This document shows, piece by piece, positions 46,439 to 56,000 of a stretch of 64,000 bases of DNA (position 1 is its first letter; every line of letters begins with the position of its first letter). A model generated the notes under the pieces. The model was not told the DNA's origin. It searched no databases and saw only the letters and a program-made list of their open reading frames with translations. The position numbers and the translations under genes were made by a program. Origin of the DNA: Chryseobacterium sp. Leaf405 (GTDB lineage: Bacteria; Bacteroidota; Bacteroidia; Flavobacteriales; Weeksellaceae); NCBI RefSeq assembly GCF_001425355.1, contig NZ_LMQN01000007.1, positions 1-64,000 on the forward strand. The letters run 5' to 3'.

Positions 46439-47731
46439 ATGGCATCAGTAAGTTTTTTTATTAGAGGGAAAGTAGCAGATAAAGAAAGTACAATTTGGGC
46501 AAAGTTTAGAGATAAGGATATTGATATACGTCTTCCTGTTCCGTATTTGAGCTGTAAACCAAAAGAATGGAAAGAGGGAAGGTGTAAAATGCCGTCTAAA
46601 AAAATGCATAAAGATGATGCTGAAACTATAAACACCCGTCTTTCACAATTAGAAGCTAATATTATTTCAAGTTATACGGAGGATAATCCAGAAATCGATT
46701 TAAAAGGATGGCTGAAATCAATTATAGAACCTACAACTTTAAAAGCTGAAGATAATAACTATTCGGATGACGTGATTACTTTTATTGATACTTATATATC
46801 TTTAAAAAAAGATAGTGTTACGGAATCGACTATTAAGAAGGCTAATGTTGTTAAGCAATTAATGATAAGATATGTAGCTGATAGAAAAATCAGAAAGAAA
46901 ACATTTAGAGGTTTAAAGTTTAAAGATTTAGATAATTCTTTTAGAATTGATTTTGAAGATTATTGTAATAAGGAGAGCTACAAGATTTCAACTACATATC
47001 GCAACCTTAAATTCTTAAAAATGATTTGTAAAGTTGCAGGTTCTTTTGATATTGACGTTCATAAGCATGCGGAATTATGGAAATTTGAAGTTGAGAAAGC
47101 AACAAAGCATATTCCCAAATCTATTTATTTAACATTTGAAGAATTAGATAAAATTGAACAGAAAGAAATGCCACATGATTATTTAGATAATGCAAGAGAT
47201 TGGTTACTTATCTCTTGTTATACGGGTCAACGTGTGAGTGATTATATGAGATTTAATTCCTCAATGATTATTGAGGATAGTGACGGACAAAAATACATTG
47301 AATTTACCCAACAAAAGACTAATGCCAAAATGCAAATTCCTTTATTAAAAAAGGTTCAGGATATTTTAGCAAAACGAAATGGAGAGTTTCCACGAAAAAT
47401 ATCGGATGTAAAACTAAATCTTTATATTAAGAATGTATGTGAGATTGCTGAAATAGATGAGATTGTATACAATGGTAGAACTGAGACGATAGAAAAAGAT
47501 GGGAAGAGTATTACACGCAAAGTTTTTGGCAATTTTCCTAAACATAAACTTGTTACATCTCATATAGGAAGAAAAAGTTTTGCTTCTAACTTTTATGAGA
47601 AAATTCCTACTACTTATTTGCTTAATTTTACAGGGCACACAACAGAAAAACAGCTTTTAGCATATATCAATAAAACAGAAGTAGAAAAGGCAAAGTCAAC
47701 TGCAAAAATATTTAACAGTTTAGGGTATTAA
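46439..47731 (+). CDS. tyrosine recombinase/integrase
   Basis: Site-specific integrase of 430 aa in the Bacteroidota mobile-element style. Residues about 1-75 form the arm-binding domain (SVSFFIRGKVADKESTIWAK), about 105-220 the SAM-like core-binding domain, and 230-430 the catalytic domain. The active site is intact: Arg265 (CYTGQRVSDY), His375 and Arg378 (SHIGRKSF), His400 (NFTGHTTEK) and Tyr409 (AYINK). It lies next to the presumed att remnant and carries the tandem repeats in its leader, so it is the probable mobiliser of the element that follows. Confidence 0.93.
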   Translation: MASVSFFIRGKVADKESTIWAKFRDKDIDIRLPVPYLSCKPKEWKEGRCKMPSKKMHKDDAETINTRLSQLEANIISSYTEDNPEIDLKGWLKSIIEPTTLKAEDNNYSDDVITFIDTYISLKKDSVTESTIKKANVVKQLMIRYVADRKIRKKTFRGLKFKDLDNSFRIDFEDYCNKESYKISTTYRNLKFLKMICKVAGSFDIDVHKHAELWKFEVEKATKHIPKSIYLTFEELDKIEQKEMPHDYLDNARDWLLISCYTGQRVSDYMRFNSSMIIEDSDGQKYIEFTQQKTNAKMQIPLLKKVQDILAKRNGEFPRKISDVKLNLYIKNVCEIAEIDEIVYNGRTETIEKDGKSITRKVFGNFPKHKLVTSHIGRKSFASNFYEKIPTTYLLNFTGHTTEKQLLAYINKTEVEKAKSTAKIFNSLGY

Positions 47732-47741
47732 TAATTATTGT

Positions 47742-49232
47742 ATGATTAGTATAGAATCGAAAAGAGGAATGGCATTAGATTTCATTGTTTATTTAATAGC
47801 TGTTGAAGCCCCTGTTTCAAATCATGGCATACATGAGTTTTTTTTACAAAAATTTGAAATACAAAAATCTGAAAATGTTAATATTGAAAACATAAAAGCA
47901 AAGTTAGATTCTTTATCACCTTTTTTTCAGTTCGGTATTGAAAATATGATACTTTCAGAAACAGTCAATGACTTGTTATCATATTACCCAAAAGAACTAT
48001 CTCCACAAAAGACTGAAAATTCAGCAGATTGTAATGTGGATTATTTTGACTATCTCAACCGTTTTATAGATATAAGTACGATAATTGTTAATGACGAATA
48101 TATTGATTTTTATGATATTCAATCATCAATTGAAGAAAATTATAATGATGAAGAAATTAATAATATTTTAAATGCGGTTAATTCTATCATTACATCTAAC
48201 GAATTATACAAACAGAAAAAGAACCAATTTGAAACTTTTTCAATTAATCAATTTGAAATTAATTTAGCATCTATTAAGGAGCATTTTGAAAACTATTTTA
48301 TGTTGCGAACTGTATCTCCAGATGTTTACATAAGTTACTATGCATCGCTCATATTTTCTTTGAATAAAAGAGCGTCAAATTTTCTTAATCGTTTTATTAG
48401 AGAAACCAATGGAGTATCAGAATCAATAGTTATTAATAAATATTTTAATAGCAAAAATTTTAAAAGCAAAGAATACTTAGATTATCAAATTGATGAAAAT
48501 GAAAAATTACTTTTTCAGTATTCATTTGAAGTTCCACAACTTGATGGTTTTTTTACAAAGAATAATAAATCTTCAACTATTTCTTTACAAGCTTCTCTTA
48601 AAAATTACCTTAGCATATTAAGTGCTTCTGAATTACTACAAAATACAAATCTCACAGGGATTAATCCCCACCAATATTTAGAATTAAATGCTGAACATTC
48701 TCTTTACGGAATGAAATTAAAATACCTGAATTTTCTGAGGTATGGAGACATAATTCATTCACAGGAAGATAAAGTTCTTGAGAATAATTTGGAAGAGTTA
48801 ATGGTTGAAAAATCTGATTTTACCGAATATCTTAAATCTAAAAATTTTGATACTGACAAAATTAAAATTATTTTAAACGCATTGTCTGAAAATAAATATA
48901 GTAGCATTGGTATTAAGGAAATAGAATTTAAAAATGATATTTATTTCTTTAGGTTTTGCTATTTCTTTTACGTTTTTGATTATTTCCAAGATATTGAAGG
49001 AAAGAAATTTGATACAATTGCTTCCTTTGAAAAAATTACTAAATTCAATACGGATAATAGGAGAGAAGTTAAGCAACAATACCATAGGAATTTCATTGAA
49101 ATTGACAATTCAAATGGTAAACACTTTCCTTTCTCAGCTAAATCCACGGATGCTTTTCTTTCAGAAATTGAATATTCATTAAGAATTGATAGGGAAAAAT
49201 TAAAACCTATTCCAATGTTGAAAAAATATTAA
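47742..49232 (+). CDS. hypothetical protein of the mobile element
   Basis: A 496-aa protein I do not recognise. It starts 10 bases after the integrase stop, so the two are probably co-transcribed. It is acidic, Asn/Ile-rich and predicted largely helical, without signal peptide or membrane segments, and I see no catalytic motif. Short features are an N-terminal SKRGMALDFIVYLIAV, a central YISYYASLIFSLNKRASNFLNRFIR and an aromatic stretch YFFRFCYFFYVFDYF near residue 410. Its position suggests a role in integration or maintenance of the element rather than in defence, but this is only context. Confidence 0.6.
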   Translation: MISIESKRGMALDFIVYLIAVEAPVSNHGIHEFFLQKFEIQKSENVNIENIKAKLDSLSPFFQFGIENMILSETVNDLLSYYPKELSPQKTENSADCNVDYFDYLNRFIDISTIIVNDEYIDFYDIQSSIEENYNDEEINNILNAVNSIITSNELYKQKKNQFETFSINQFEINLASIKEHFENYFMLRTVSPDVYISYYASLIFSLNKRASNFLNRFIRETNGVSESIVINKYFNSKNFKSKEYLDYQIDENEKLLFQYSFEVPQLDGFFTKNNKSSTISLQASLKNYLSILSASELLQNTNLTGINPHQYLELNAEHSLYGMKLKYLNFLRYGDIIHSQEDKVLENNLEELMVEKSDFTEYLKSKNFDTDKIKIILNALSENKYSSIGIKEIEFKNDIYFFRFCYFFYVFDYFQDIEGKKFDTIASFEKITKFNTDNRREVKQQYHRNFIEIDNSNGKHFPFSAKSTDAFLSEIEYSLRIDREKLKPIPMLKKY

Positions 49233-49281
49233 ATTTTTCTATCTGATAATCATTTAGTTATGTTTAGCTAAATGAAAAATA

Positions 49282-49315
49282 TTTTCCCTAAATTTTCCCT
49301 ATTTCCCCTCTCCCT
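49282..49315 (+). repeat. CCCTA-type direct repeats upstream of the HTH gene
   Basis: TTTTCCCTA at 49282-49290 and 49293-49301 are exact direct repeats spaced 11 bases apart, followed by the related TTTCCCC and TCCCTA. They sit just before a near-match to a -7 box (TATACTTG), 30-70 bases ahead of the excisionase-like gene, and look like a multi-site operator or excisionase/integrase binding array. Confidence 0.45.
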
Positions 49316-49348
49316 ATACTTGCATCATAATAACAAACAAAAAATATT

Positions 49349-49624
49349 ATGACAAATTCAGCAATTCAATTGATACAAATAGATTTAGATTCTTTTGGTC
49401 AATTTATTCAAAAATTAGTGAGAGAGGAATTAGAAAAAGTTATACCTGCTCAATCAACGGAAAAAGAGTTTTATACTCGTGAAGAAACGACAAAACTTTT
49501 AGGGGTAAGCCTAACAACTTTGTTTCACTGGAATAATGACGGTACATTGAAAAATACTAAAATCGGCAAAAGAGTGTATTACTCAAAAGATGAAGTATTT
49601 TCAAAACTGAAACAAGCTTCTTAA
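49349..49624 (+). CDS. excisionase-type helix-turn-helix protein
   Basis: A 91-aa DNA-binding protein. After a short helix (about residues 5-30), residues about 38-88 form the HTH_17/excisionase winged-helix domain: YTREETTKLLGVSLTTLFHW then GKRVYYSKDEVFSKL. Such proteins are standard on Bacteroidota integrative elements, acting either as excisionases with the tyrosine integrase or as regulators. The direct repeats upstream may be its own target sites. The ATG at 49349 is clear. Confidence 0.88.
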   Translation: MTNSAIQLIQIDLDSFGQFIQKLVREELEKVIPAQSTEKEFYTREETTKLLGVSLTTLFHWNNDGTLKNTKIGKRVYYSKDEVFSKLKQAS

Positions 49625-49633
49625 AAACACACA

Positions 49634-49724
49634 TCGGGAAATTCTAGACTACCCGAACATTTCTTAACTATTTACCACACTTTTTAAAGTTTAATCAAGA
49701 CGCAGTTTGATTGCTGTGTGGGTA
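49634..49724 (+). ncRNA. structured leader before the DUF5131 gene
   Basis: Three helices are visible between the HTH gene and DUF5131: TCGGG/CCCGA (49634-49656), AATCAA/TTGATT (49693-49698 with 49707-49712) and around the latter TACC-ACAC/GTGTGGGTA (49673-49680 with 49716-49724, one bulge). The first may be the terminator of the HTH gene. The nested pair would form an elongated hairpin ending 27 bases before the DUF5131 ATG. It is a fold read by eye; no RNA family is claimed. Confidence 0.35.
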
Positions 49725-49751
49725 TCTCTTTGTCATTTCAAAAGTAAAATT

Positions 49752-50534
49752 ATGAGTAAATCAACAATAGAATGGACTTCCAAAACATGGAATCCAACAA
49801 CAGGATGCACTATTTTCTCGAAAGAATGTGATAACTGTTATGCAAAAACTATGTCCAAAAGATTAGAAGCTATGGGACAGGAAAAATATAAACAAGGATT
49901 TGATGTTTTCGTAGAGCATCCCGATACATTGCAAGAACCTGATCGTTGGAAGAAACCTGCTATGGTATTTGTAAATAGTATGTCAGATCTATTTCATAAA
50001 GACTGTACCCCTGAATTTCTGAAAAAGATATTTCAAACCATGAATAGAAACCTAAAACATACCTATCAGGTATTGACCAAGAGGGATGATAATCTTTTGA
50101 AATTATCCGATCAGCTAACTTGGACAGATAATATTTGGATGGGTGTCTCTGTAGGGAGTGTTGTAAGTGTACGAAAAATAGACCGATTGAGAGAATGCGG
50201 AGCAAAAAATAAGTTTCTTTCAATAGAACCTTTGATCGAAGAATTACCAGATCTTGACTTGACAGGAATTGACTGGGTAATTGTAGGTGGTGAAAGTGGA
50301 TCGGGTAACATAAGACCTATGAAAAAAGAATGGGCACTTAAAATCAAGAAAAATTGTGAAGATCACAATGTGTCTTTTTTCTTTAAACAGTGGGGAAAGG
50401 TGAAGTTTAATCCTGATCCGAATGATCCAACTATCAATAAACATCACCCTTACCGTGCCAAAGGAGGCTGTATGCTCGATGGCAAACTTTATCTTAATAA
50501 TCCTACTGAATCTTTAAAAAACACAACTTTATGA
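49752..50534 (+). CDS. DUF5131 (phage Gp37/Gp68) family protein
   Basis: A 260-aa protein of the Gp37/Gp68 family. It begins MSKSTIEWTSKTWNPTTGCT and has the three-cysteine cluster CTIFSKECDNC (CX6CX2C, about residues 19-29), reminiscent of radical-SAM iron-sulfur sites; later IWMGVSVGSV, FLSIEPL and WVIVGGESGSGNIRPM are family hallmarks. The ATG at 49752 is used because the frame upstream only adds a nonstandard TTG-started extension. Such proteins often travel with a partner called TcmP; none is present here. Instead its stop overlaps the ATG of a ParB-like gene by 4 bases, so the two are coupled. The biochemical role is unknown. Confidence 0.88.
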   Translation: MSKSTIEWTSKTWNPTTGCTIFSKECDNCYAKTMSKRLEAMGQEKYKQGFDVFVEHPDTLQEPDRWKKPAMVFVNSMSDLFHKDCTPEFLKKIFQTMNRNLKHTYQVLTKRDDNLLKLSDQLTWTDNIWMGVSVGSVVSVRKIDRLRECGAKNKFLSIEPLIEELPDLDLTGIDWVIVGGESGSGNIRPMKKEWALKIKKNCEDHNVSFFFKQWGKVKFNPDPNDPTINKHHPYRAKGGCMLDGKLYLNNPTESLKNTTL

Positions 50535-51385
50535 CACCAAAAACAATACAATTATTCAACAACGAATATTACGTTATCTATCAACACGGAAACCTTACTA
50601 CTATTTGGGAATTACAAGCTCACCTTTCAATAGCTGACTCAGCAACATACAATCAATTAAAGCACGACATTAAGCAAAACGGTGTTCATAATCCTATTTT
50701 GTATTACACCCTAGGGGACGGAATCAAACTTGTTCTTGACGGTCATTCACGGTTAAAAGCCTGTATAGAACTTAAAATATCGAATTTTCCAACAAAAGAA
50801 ATCAAAGAAGATTTTGAAACTCTTTCAGATATTCAGTTTTGGATGGTTAAAAATCAATGTCAGAGAAGAAATCTTACGCCTGTGGAAAAATTAAAATTTG
50901 CCTGTTTACATGAAGAAACTATTGTAAAAAAAGCAAAAGAAAATCTTTCTAAAGCTGGTAGAGGTGATAATGTGAAAGATAAAATTGATACTATTTTGGA
51001 AATTTCCAAATTGGCGGGTATTGGTAGAACTACCACAGCTAGATATAGAAGTGTAATAAATAGTGGCTTCTATGGTATTATCAGGCAAATGATGAATGGA
51101 AATTTAAGTATAACTACTGCATATAATCAGGTTCAGGAAAAATTGAAAGTAGGAGTAAATGAAATAAATATTATTTCAGAAATTTATGACATGTTAGAAT
51201 GCGAATCAAAGCAAAAACATACTGATAAATTTAAAACACAAGAACCAAAATATGTGAATGATATTCATAACGGTTTGCATCTTTTAAGAGATGATGAAGT
51301 TGAATATTTTATTATGACAAAAGATAAAAATAAATTATCTCAAAAACTAAATGGCAAGTATGCTGTATTTATCATGGAACAATAA
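50531..51385 (+). CDS. ParB/Srx-like nuclease-domain protein
   Basis: A 284-aa protein with an N-terminal ParB/sulfiredoxin-like domain (about residues 20-115): LKHDIKQNGVHNPILYY, then VLDGHSRLKACIEL (GHxR type CTP/phosphate-binding motif). The middle has a HTH-like stretch (ILEISKLAGIGRTTTARYR, about 155-173). It starts within the last codon of the DUF5131 gene (ATGA), so the two are translated together. In mobile elements such proteins may act in partition, regulation or DNA modification; the DUF5131 link suggests a joint role, still undefined. Confidence 0.82.
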   Translation: MTPKTIQLFNNEYYVIYQHGNLTTIWELQAHLSIADSATYNQLKHDIKQNGVHNPILYYTLGDGIKLVLDGHSRLKACIELKISNFPTKEIKEDFETLSDIQFWMVKNQCQRRNLTPVEKLKFACLHEETIVKKAKENLSKAGRGDNVKDKIDTILEISKLAGIGRTTTARYRSVINSGFYGIIRQMMNGNLSITTAYNQVQEKLKVGVNEINIISEIYDMLECESKQKHTDKFKTQEPKYVNDIHNGLHLLRDDEVEYFIMTKDKNKLSQKLNGKYAVFIMEQ

Positions 51386-51401
51386 CCTTATACACACGGG
51401 T

Positions 51402-51475
51402 ACAAGGCTGGGAAAACAAAATCTTTTTACTACGACATCGCACAACTCTGCATGCGCATACCGTAAAAGCCTTGT
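51402..51475 (+). repeat. 8-bp inverted repeat enclosing a 58-base region
   Basis: ACAAGGCT (51402-51409) and AGCCTTGT (51468-51475) are exact complements. The enclosed DNA is less AT-rich than its surroundings and contains GCATGCGCATAC. It overlaps the GGGTACAA motif shared with the repeats before the integrase. It could be a structured leader of the VirE-N gene, an origin-type site, or a protein-binding locus. Confidence 0.35.
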
Positions 51476-51525
51476 AAGTTCCTCAAAAATCAACTAAAAC
51501 TTTACCAAATAAATACTCTAAAGAC

Positions 51526-51579
51526 ATGGCAAAAAAGCTATGTACAGCTCTCGCTATGCCTTTTTTTATAACATTATGA
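51526..51579 (+). CDS. possible 17-aa leader ORF of the VirE-N gene
   Basis: ATG at 51526 opens a 17-codon frame (MAKKLCTALAMPFFITL) whose TGA overlaps the ATG at 51576 of the next gene (ATGA). This 4-base overlap, the same coupling as between DUF5131 and ParB-like genes, supports 51576 as the real start of the downstream gene. Translation of so short a peptide is unproven. Confidence 0.3.
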   Translation: MAKKLCTALAMPFFITL

Positions 51580-52877
51580 TAAATAAAATAGATTATTGTA
51601 CTAATCGTGCTATTACAGGTTCATTCGAAAATATTCAAGAAGTAGTAGAATTTATCCGTAATCCACCACCCGAACATCTTAGAAAGGTTGAATATGCCCG
51701 AACTTTAGAGCGAGGTTCTGAGGAGTATAAGACAATAAAAATCCATAAACTTCCTGCAATTACCATAAATTTTAACTTTTCGGATAGCTATATTACAGGA
51801 AAAAACGTAGTGGAATCAACAGGCTATCTGTATATTGATGTTGATAATATGACTGAGCAGAATTTTGATATTAATATAGCTTATGTATGTGCTTATTGGA
51901 GAAGCTTATCCGATACAGGATTAACTTTAGTAGTAAAAGTGGATGGTTTAACACCTGATAACTTTAAGATTGTCACTCAGGAGATTGCAAAGCTACTGGA
52001 TATACCTTTTGATAAATATGCAGTATCAATTGATAGGCTTACTGTATTATCATACGACCCGAATGCTTACCATAATGATAATGTAGAGGTTTTTCCTGTT
52101 GCGGAAATGATGCCTACGCAGTCTGTAGAACTTGTGCAGGATAATTTGACAATAGATACAGAAAAAAGTACCCAATATAATACTATTTTAAAAACTAATA
52201 CAATAGGGTATGATTATATTGGGTATAAATTAAGATTTAACAATTTAGATGAGTTACTGCAACACTATGATATTATTTTTGATGAAAACGGTTTGTATGA
52301 TTTTGGTAGGGAGAATAAGCTTAAATATTCATTAATATATGTTCCATTCAGAAAAATAGTTGAAGGAGAAAGAGAAAATATCCTAAAAAGCATAGCATAT
52401 CAGTTAATTGCCTTGAATAAAACAGCGGACAAAGATTTGATACTAAAATATCTGTATGCAATTAATTACGGCAAAATGAGTCCGCCCCTTGAAAATCGTG
52501 AAATTGAGACAACGGTTAATAAGATTTATAAAAACTTAAATGAGGTTGAACCTTTCCTAAATGCTGAAAGAAGATTTATTTATGACAAGTCCAAAAACTT
52601 TACACCAACTGAAAAAAGAAGACTGAATATTAAAAAAGTTCATCAAGATAGAACAAATAAAACTCAATCAGAGCTTTTGGAAGTAATGAAAAACTGGGAT
52701 CTTGATTTACATGGAAAAATGACCATAAAAAAATTGGCAAAAGTAGCTATTAAAGATCCAAAGACTGTTCAAAAATATTATACTAAATTGAAAAAAGAGA
52801 TTTTACAGGATTTAGACTATGGGCAAATTCAGATTGCAATAACTCAAAAAATATTATTTAAAAAATTTGTCAAATGA
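51576..52877 (+). CDS. VirE N-terminal/BT4734-like, primase-type protein
   Basis: A 433-aa protein (from ATG 51576; an ATG at 51540 is also in frame). The N-terminal half (about residues 1-190) fits the BT4734/VirE-N domain of Bacteroidota mobile elements: HKLPAITINFNFSDSYI, STGYLYIDVDNMT and YWRSLSDTGLTLVVKVDG, where the two Asp and the SxxG-type loop are family landmarks related to archaeo-eukaryotic primases. The C-terminal part (about 270-430) includes a PriCT-like helical segment (ILKYLYAINYGKMSPPL) and a basic HTH-like tail. It probably functions in replication or maintenance of the element. A 43-codon ORF overlaps its stop. Confidence 0.78.
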   Translation: MINKIDYCTNRAITGSFENIQEVVEFIRNPPPEHLRKVEYARTLERGSEEYKTIKIHKLPAITINFNFSDSYITGKNVVESTGYLYIDVDNMTEQNFDINIAYVCAYWRSLSDTGLTLVVKVDGLTPDNFKIVTQEIAKLLDIPFDKYAVSIDRLTVLSYDPNAYHNDNVEVFPVAEMMPTQSVELVQDNLTIDTEKSTQYNTILKTNTIGYDYIGYKLRFNNLDELLQHYDIIFDENGLYDFGRENKLKYSLIYVPFRKIVEGERENILKSIAYQLIALNKTADKDLILKYLYAINYGKMSPPLENREIETTVNKIYKNLNEVEPFLNAERRFIYDKSKNFTPTEKRRLNIKKVHQDRTNKTQSELLEVMKNWDLDLHGKMTIKKLAKVAIKDPKTVQKYYTKLKKEILQDLDYGQIQIAITQKILFKKFVK

Positions 52878-53005
52878 ATCCATTATTGAAAGATTTAGAT
52901 GATTTAATGAAATATGATTTACAGGAAATCTTAAAAATTAATAGTTATATTATTCAATTAGATTTGATATGCTTCGAATATGACTCAAAAAGGTTGGTAA
53001 TTTGA
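52874..53005 (+). CDS. 43-aa hypothetical protein coupled to the VirE-N gene
   Basis: ATG at 52874 overlaps the TGA of the upstream gene (ATGA) and opens 43 codons to a TGA at 53003-53005. The product begins MNPLLKDLDDLMKYDLQEIL, is acidic and helical, and matches no family I know. The overlap type equals that of two other gene pairs in this element, which argues that it is translated. The remaining bases to 53080 are AT-rich leader of the next gene. Confidence 0.5.
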   Translation: MNPLLKDLDDLMKYDLQEILKINSYIIQLDLICFEYDSKRLVI

Positions 53006-53080
53006 GCACAAAAGATAATTTCATATGATATTAATTTTAATTATTAGAAGAAAAGTTATATATTTTTATAAATATAATTT

Positions 53081-56000
53081 ATGAAAAACATTTATGATCC
53101 ATGTAATTGTGGAAGTGGGAAAAAGATAAAATTCTGCTGTGGTATAAAAGGGAATAATGATACTAAATTTAACTTATCGACATATATAAATAATAATAAT
53201 TCAACAGAATTGCTGAAAATTTTTGCTTTATTACAGGTTTTACCAGAGAATAGTTCGAAAATATTAAGACTTCAGAATATACAAAAAGTTATTTTACAGA
53301 ATTTAAATACGAATCATGATGCTATTAATTATGAAATTCTCAGAAATGTTGTAAAGAAAAATTTTCCACCGCTTGAACATGAAGATCCTAATGAATGTTG
53401 CTTTGTTGAAAACATAATGTTTTTCAATGGAAATAATTTGGTGTTTACTGGGATTACAGATAATACGCGTGAGATAAATCAATATATAATTGATAGCATA
53501 ATTTCTGACAATGATAAAATATCATCTGAATGTAAAAAAGAAATTTTTGATGGTATAAAATTTCTTTTGCATATTCATCATGAAATAGCACTTAAACTTA
53601 ACATAAAAAGAAACGAATTTATTGAGAATTACAATGAAGTATTAGAATTCCCTTCTAACGAAAACTTAGAGAACTATAAAGATTTATTCGTTTTTAAACC
53701 AGAGAGTATTGATAAAATCTGCATTGATAATGAAATAGATAAAAATATAATCAATGAATTTTTATTAGATATAAAAGTTCTTAACTCAACTGATGATATA
53801 CTTGATTTAGATTTACTAAAGAGACCATTTATTAATTATAATGGAATGTACTATTTGTATTTACCATCTGCCGAAATGCATGTGCTAAACCAATTTGTAG
53901 TTAGTAAGTTAAAGAAATATAATGAGTTGAAAAAATTTGAGGCAACTTTCTATGATCATTTTAGATATATGTCAATTAAAACATTTCTTAAAATGTCTTG
54001 GACTCTTAATGATCATTTTGAACATTTTGATATATTTCAATTTGATACTAATAAATTCGCAATTGTGGAATATAGAGTATCTGACTCTACCTTTAATACA
54101 AAAACTATTATTGATTTTGTAGAAAGTCAAAATAAGAGTGATGAGTTTATTTACATTACACTAGTGGGAATTTTTGATAAAAAAGGTTTTGGTTATATTG
54201 AGCAAAAAAAAATAAATGGTATTAAATACTCATTCATGCTAACTTTAATGGAGTTAAATATTCTAATTGTACTATGGGATCTAAATAGATTATCAATATG
54301 GAAATATTTAGTTGCAGATGATATAAGAAATAAAGAAAGTATTCTAATTCCTAATTTATATAATATTCTTGTTAAATATTATTGGTATCAAAAAAATAAT
54401 TATTCATTTTTACCTAATGATAAAGCGACCCCAGAGCTTATACATTTTGATTTTAAACTTCAAGGTGCTCAGGCTATAAATGCTATACAGAAAACTGATA
54501 AACATGTGGTTTTGTTTTATGAGTTAAACGGAGATTTAGTTTTTCGATCAGTTACAAGAACCGAAACTTACGCACCAATTTATTTATCTGAAAATTTTAT
54601 TAATGGATGGCTTGAAATTGTTTTAGAAAGATATAATTTTCCTATATGGATTACTAGCACTTTAAGATATGATTCTCTAACTAAAAACTTTGCAGATTCT
54701 ATTCTTTATTGGTTAAATAAATTTTATCCAGAATTGAAAAATTATATTGATAATTATAAATATCCAATAAATGTAGAACTGAGATTTGATGTTGCATTCC
54801 ATAATTTGGATGGTTTTGATTTTAATCACATAAAAGACTTTTCAAAATCGAGCTTAGATTATATAATAGATTATGAAGTAAAAAAAATATCAATTGATAT
54901 TCCATTTGCCATGTATAATTTATTTAAAAAAAATGATAATTCTGGAGAAAAAGTATTGTTGCAAACTGTTTTAATAGGTATATCTGATCTTTTAAATTAT
55001 GATGATATTTCTCTCTCTCAAGATAATATCGATACAATTTTTTCAGAATTTATGCCATTAAGTATGGCTAAAATGATAATTGCTTATGATAATTATGATA
55101 ACATAAGATATGATAATAGATTTATTCCTCAGCCAAGATATTTGGAGGAGGCTGACACATCAATAATTTTGCAAAATTTAATTAGTTGGGGTAATATAAA
55201 TATTTCAACAACATTTGATACTAGAGACAAAAAGATTGAGATTTGTAATTTTATTATCAAAACATTAATAGACAAAGTATCAGATATCTTGGTCAATTAT
55301 AATACAATCGATTTAATACAATTTGTAATGTTACGGAACGAATCTCTACTACATCAACATTCATTTAGCAAAATAAGGATGGTTACATATTATGAATGTT
55401 TTAAAGATCATATTGATGCCTTTAATGATTTTTTAGAAAAAGATAATAGAAATGTTAGGACAAGACATGCTACTCGCGGATTAATTGAGTTTATATTGGC
55501 CGAAAAACATCTTGGGACTAAAATGCCAAATGATAACGACATAGATTTTCTTACATCATTGCTAGATGAGATTTCTTTTTTTGGAAATATGCTAGATTCA
55601 ATTAAATTTGAATTTAATGATCCTGATATGTCTATATTACCATCAAAGAGACTTGGTATTAATTATAGTTTTCATAATAAAGTAAATCAGTATAATTTAG
55701 AAATGAAAAAGGATGAACATATAGATTCTATAAACTATTTTACTGATATATATGAAGATCATAGTGACCAAAGTGCTTATTATAATAAAATAAATAAGAT
55801 ATATGATGAAGACCTTGGAATAGCCCTATTTAAAATCATTGCAACATATGATAAACTATCTAGATTTATTTTAGAAAATAAAGTATCCGTATATGTATTT
55901 AAGACTTCTGATTTTCATCTCTTTTTAAAGCAGGAATGTGAATTGACGGAAAAGGAAATTCATGGGTTCATAAATAATTTTGTTTTAACGTCGAGAGGTG

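Noticed and set aside
49752-50534. Search for a TcmP partner of DUF5131
   Set aside because: Neither the ParB-like protein nor the 496-aa protein shows the TcmP pattern, so no TcmP is claimed.
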